Program-made: the position numbers and the translations under genes
Notes under the pieces: generated by a model
The model's input: only the letters and a program-made list of their open reading frames with translations
Databases searched by the model: none
Told to the model about the DNA's origin: nothing
Part shown: positions 5,385-6,128 of the stretch, in pieces
How positions within the stretch are numbered: the first letter of the stretch is position 1
Layout of the letters: every line of letters starts with the position of its first letter
NCBI GenBank assembly: GCA_964573475.1
Contig: CAZNJT010000082.1
Coordinates: 1-6,128, forward strand
From: CAVZKK01 sp964573475
Lineage (GTDB): Archaea; Thermoproteota; Bathyarchaeia; Bathyarchaeales; Bathycorpusculaceae
Length of the DNA stretch: 6,128 nt
Reading direction: 5' to 3'

Positions 5385-6038
5385 ATGGCAGAATCTCCAC
5401 TAGCATATGTCGATACCAATATTTTGGTTTCCTATGCTTTAGGAGATGAAAAAGATGAAAGATTTCATATTGCAGAAAAGTTTTTCGGGGATGTTCTTCT
5501 AGGGAAATACGTTGTATTGGTTTCTAATTTTGTTTTGTCTGAAACATTGCATACCTTGAGAAACATCGCAACGGAGCAAGTATTCAAAGAAATAAAAACT
5601 AAGAAGTCTCAACGAGATTTAATAGAATTGGCTAATTCTTCGGAGTTTAGAAAAGAGGTGAATGACAGAAGCTTAAAGGCATTCAAGACGATACTTGAAT
5701 ACATCACGACTGACCCAGACCATTTTAAAATTGGAGACCTCAAAACAATATATTCAGAAGAAATGTTTTCAAACGCATTAAGAATATTATCAGAAAATTT
5801 TGGCATATTTCGTGTATATAGGTATCGATGTCCGAAATGTGATTCCAAAATTGACTGCACCTATTGTGGGTTTAACTGCGAAATTGTTTACAAATCAATT
5901 AATGCCCCCGATGTAACTCATGTTCTTATGTCAAGCAGTCTAGGATGCAAGTATTTGTTTACGATGGATCAATATTTCTCTAAAATACCGAAAAAAGAAT
6001 CCCAGAGTGAGATTATAGTACTTCACGCGACAAAATAA
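5385..6038 (+). CDS. PIN-domain ribonuclease with inserted zinc-ribbon-like module
   Basis: The 217-residue protein begins with the PIN-fold strand AYVDTNILVSYAL (D10). A second acidic site follows in VLSETLHTL (E53), and late sites in INAPDVTHVLMSSS (D176) and LFTMDQYF (D195). These four are the usual PIN metal-binding acidic residues, so it is probably an active Mg/Mn-dependent RNase. A plain VapC toxin has about 130 residues. Here some 80-100 extra residues sit between the two halves of the active site. They include a helical part (about 65-140) and a cysteine cluster, C149-x2-C152-x5-C158-x2-C161-x3-C165, which looks like a zinc ribbon. In Nob1-type proteins a ribbon follows the PIN domain instead. 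ATG 5385 directly follows the preceding TAA, with GGGAAGG (5374-5380) as ribosome site. As last gene of the operon it would be the effector; the RNA target is unknown. Confidence -1.
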   Translation: MAESPLAYVDTNILVSYALGDEKDERFHIAEKFFGDVLLGKYVVLVSNFVLSETLHTLRNIATEQVFKEIKTKKSQRDLIELANSSEFRKEVNDRSLKAFKTILEYITTDPDHFKIGDLKTIYSEEMFSNALRILSENFGIFRVYRYRCPKCDSKIDCTYCGFNCEIVYKSINAPDVTHVLMSSSLGCKYLFTMDQYFSKIPKKESQSEIIVLHATK

Positions 6039-6040
6039 GA

Positions 6041-6128
6041 CTAGCTAAATATCCTCACAAGATCAAACAAGCTCCTCTGGTTAACAAGCCTCTCCGTAAA
6101 ACGCTTAAGCTCCTTAGAGTTAACAGAA
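6041..6128 (-). CDS. Possible 3' end of a convergent minus-strand frame
   Basis: Read on the minus strand from the window edge, the frame is open for 28 codons to a TAG at 6043-6041. It gives SVNSKELKRF...LVNQRSLFDLVRIFS, an amphipathic helix-like tail. It lies entirely over the right repeat copy and ends 2 bases after the PIN stop codon. The corresponding frame of the left copy contains a TGA, and the shared bases include third codon positions, so the similarity seems to be at DNA level. It may be the end of a real gene continuing outside, or merely open by chance. No family can be named with confidence. Confidence -1.
   Translation of the reverse strand, partial: SVNSKELKRFTERLVNQRSLFDLVRIFS
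6074..6128 (-). repeat. Right copy of the two-block inverted repeat
   Basis: Read on the minus strand from 6128, TTCTGTTAACTCT (6128-6116) is followed by 30 bases and then GTTAACCAGAGG (6085-6074). Both blocks equal those at 4401-4455, with identical spacing, while the intervening 30 bases agree at only 12 positions. On the plus strand the outer end reads AGAGTTAACA up to 6125, so the enclosed segment has 5'-TG...CA-3' ends. The window stops at 6128, so the repeat may be longer. Confidence -1.

Noticed and set aside
5609..5860. Minus-strand frame inside the PIN gene
   Set aside because: It is antisense to the PIN insert and has no family resemblance.
5385..6038. Calling the PIN gene a plain vapC with vapB before it
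   Set aside because: The upstream gene shows no VapB-type DNA-binding fold, there are two partners rather than one, and the PIN protein is much longer than VapC.
6041..6128. A type I restriction subunit fragment, from LVNQRSLFDLVRIF resembling an HsdR helix
   Set aside because: Only about 15 residues suggest it, the frame ends right after, and the same DNA blocks occur at 4401-4455 beside unrelated coding.
1..6128. tRNA, rRNA or CRISPR array
   Set aside because: No cloverleaf, rRNA-like stretch or regularly spaced direct repeats were seen by eye on either strand.

Overview
The window looks like a chromosomal piece of an archaeon, most probably of the TACK group and plausibly a Bathyarchaeia-like lineage. 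The family B DNA polymerase fragment resembles the Thaumarchaeota/Bathyarchaeia PolB type. There is an ArnR1-like winged-helix protein, an archaeal biotin-synthase-like radical SAM protein and a DppA-type (M55) peptidase. Candidate promoters are BRE/TATA-like, and Shine-Dalgarno-led starts mix with possible near-leaderless ones. The lineage is inferred from protein patterns recalled from memory, not from a search.

Left part, minus strand (1-2945): a two-gene unit. A radical SAM protein (1854-2945) is followed by a family B DNA polymerase (1857 to beyond base 1). The polymerase has a TTG start that overlaps the upstream TGA stop. It keeps the N-terminal domain and the polymerase motifs A and C, but the whole proofreading exonuclease domain is missing at a clean junction. 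The exo/pol YxGG-type motif and motif B are also degenerate.

Middle, plus strand (2961-4383): a divergent promoter region, then an M55 D-aminopeptidase-like gene with all expected metal ligands (3113-3961), then a small winged-helix regulator with its own candidate promoter (4057-4383).

Right part (4384-6128): a lower-GC segment that looks accessory. It begins with a two-block sequence (4401-4455) and a transposase C-terminal remnant (about 4429-4587). A tight three-gene operon follows, with both junctions of the form TAAATG: an acidic helical 126-aa protein, a basic 123-aa protein and a 217-aa PIN-domain nuclease carrying a five-cysteine zinc-ribbon-like insertion. The segment ends in an inverted copy of the two-block sequence (6074-6128). 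The two copies match perfectly over 13 and 12 bases, separated in both by exactly 30 poorly conserved bases.

The most interesting candidate is this flanked cassette. It may be a toxin-antitoxin-like or defence-like PIN nuclease system carried between recombination or transposition ends. The exonuclease-less PolB coupled to a radical SAM gene is the second point of interest.
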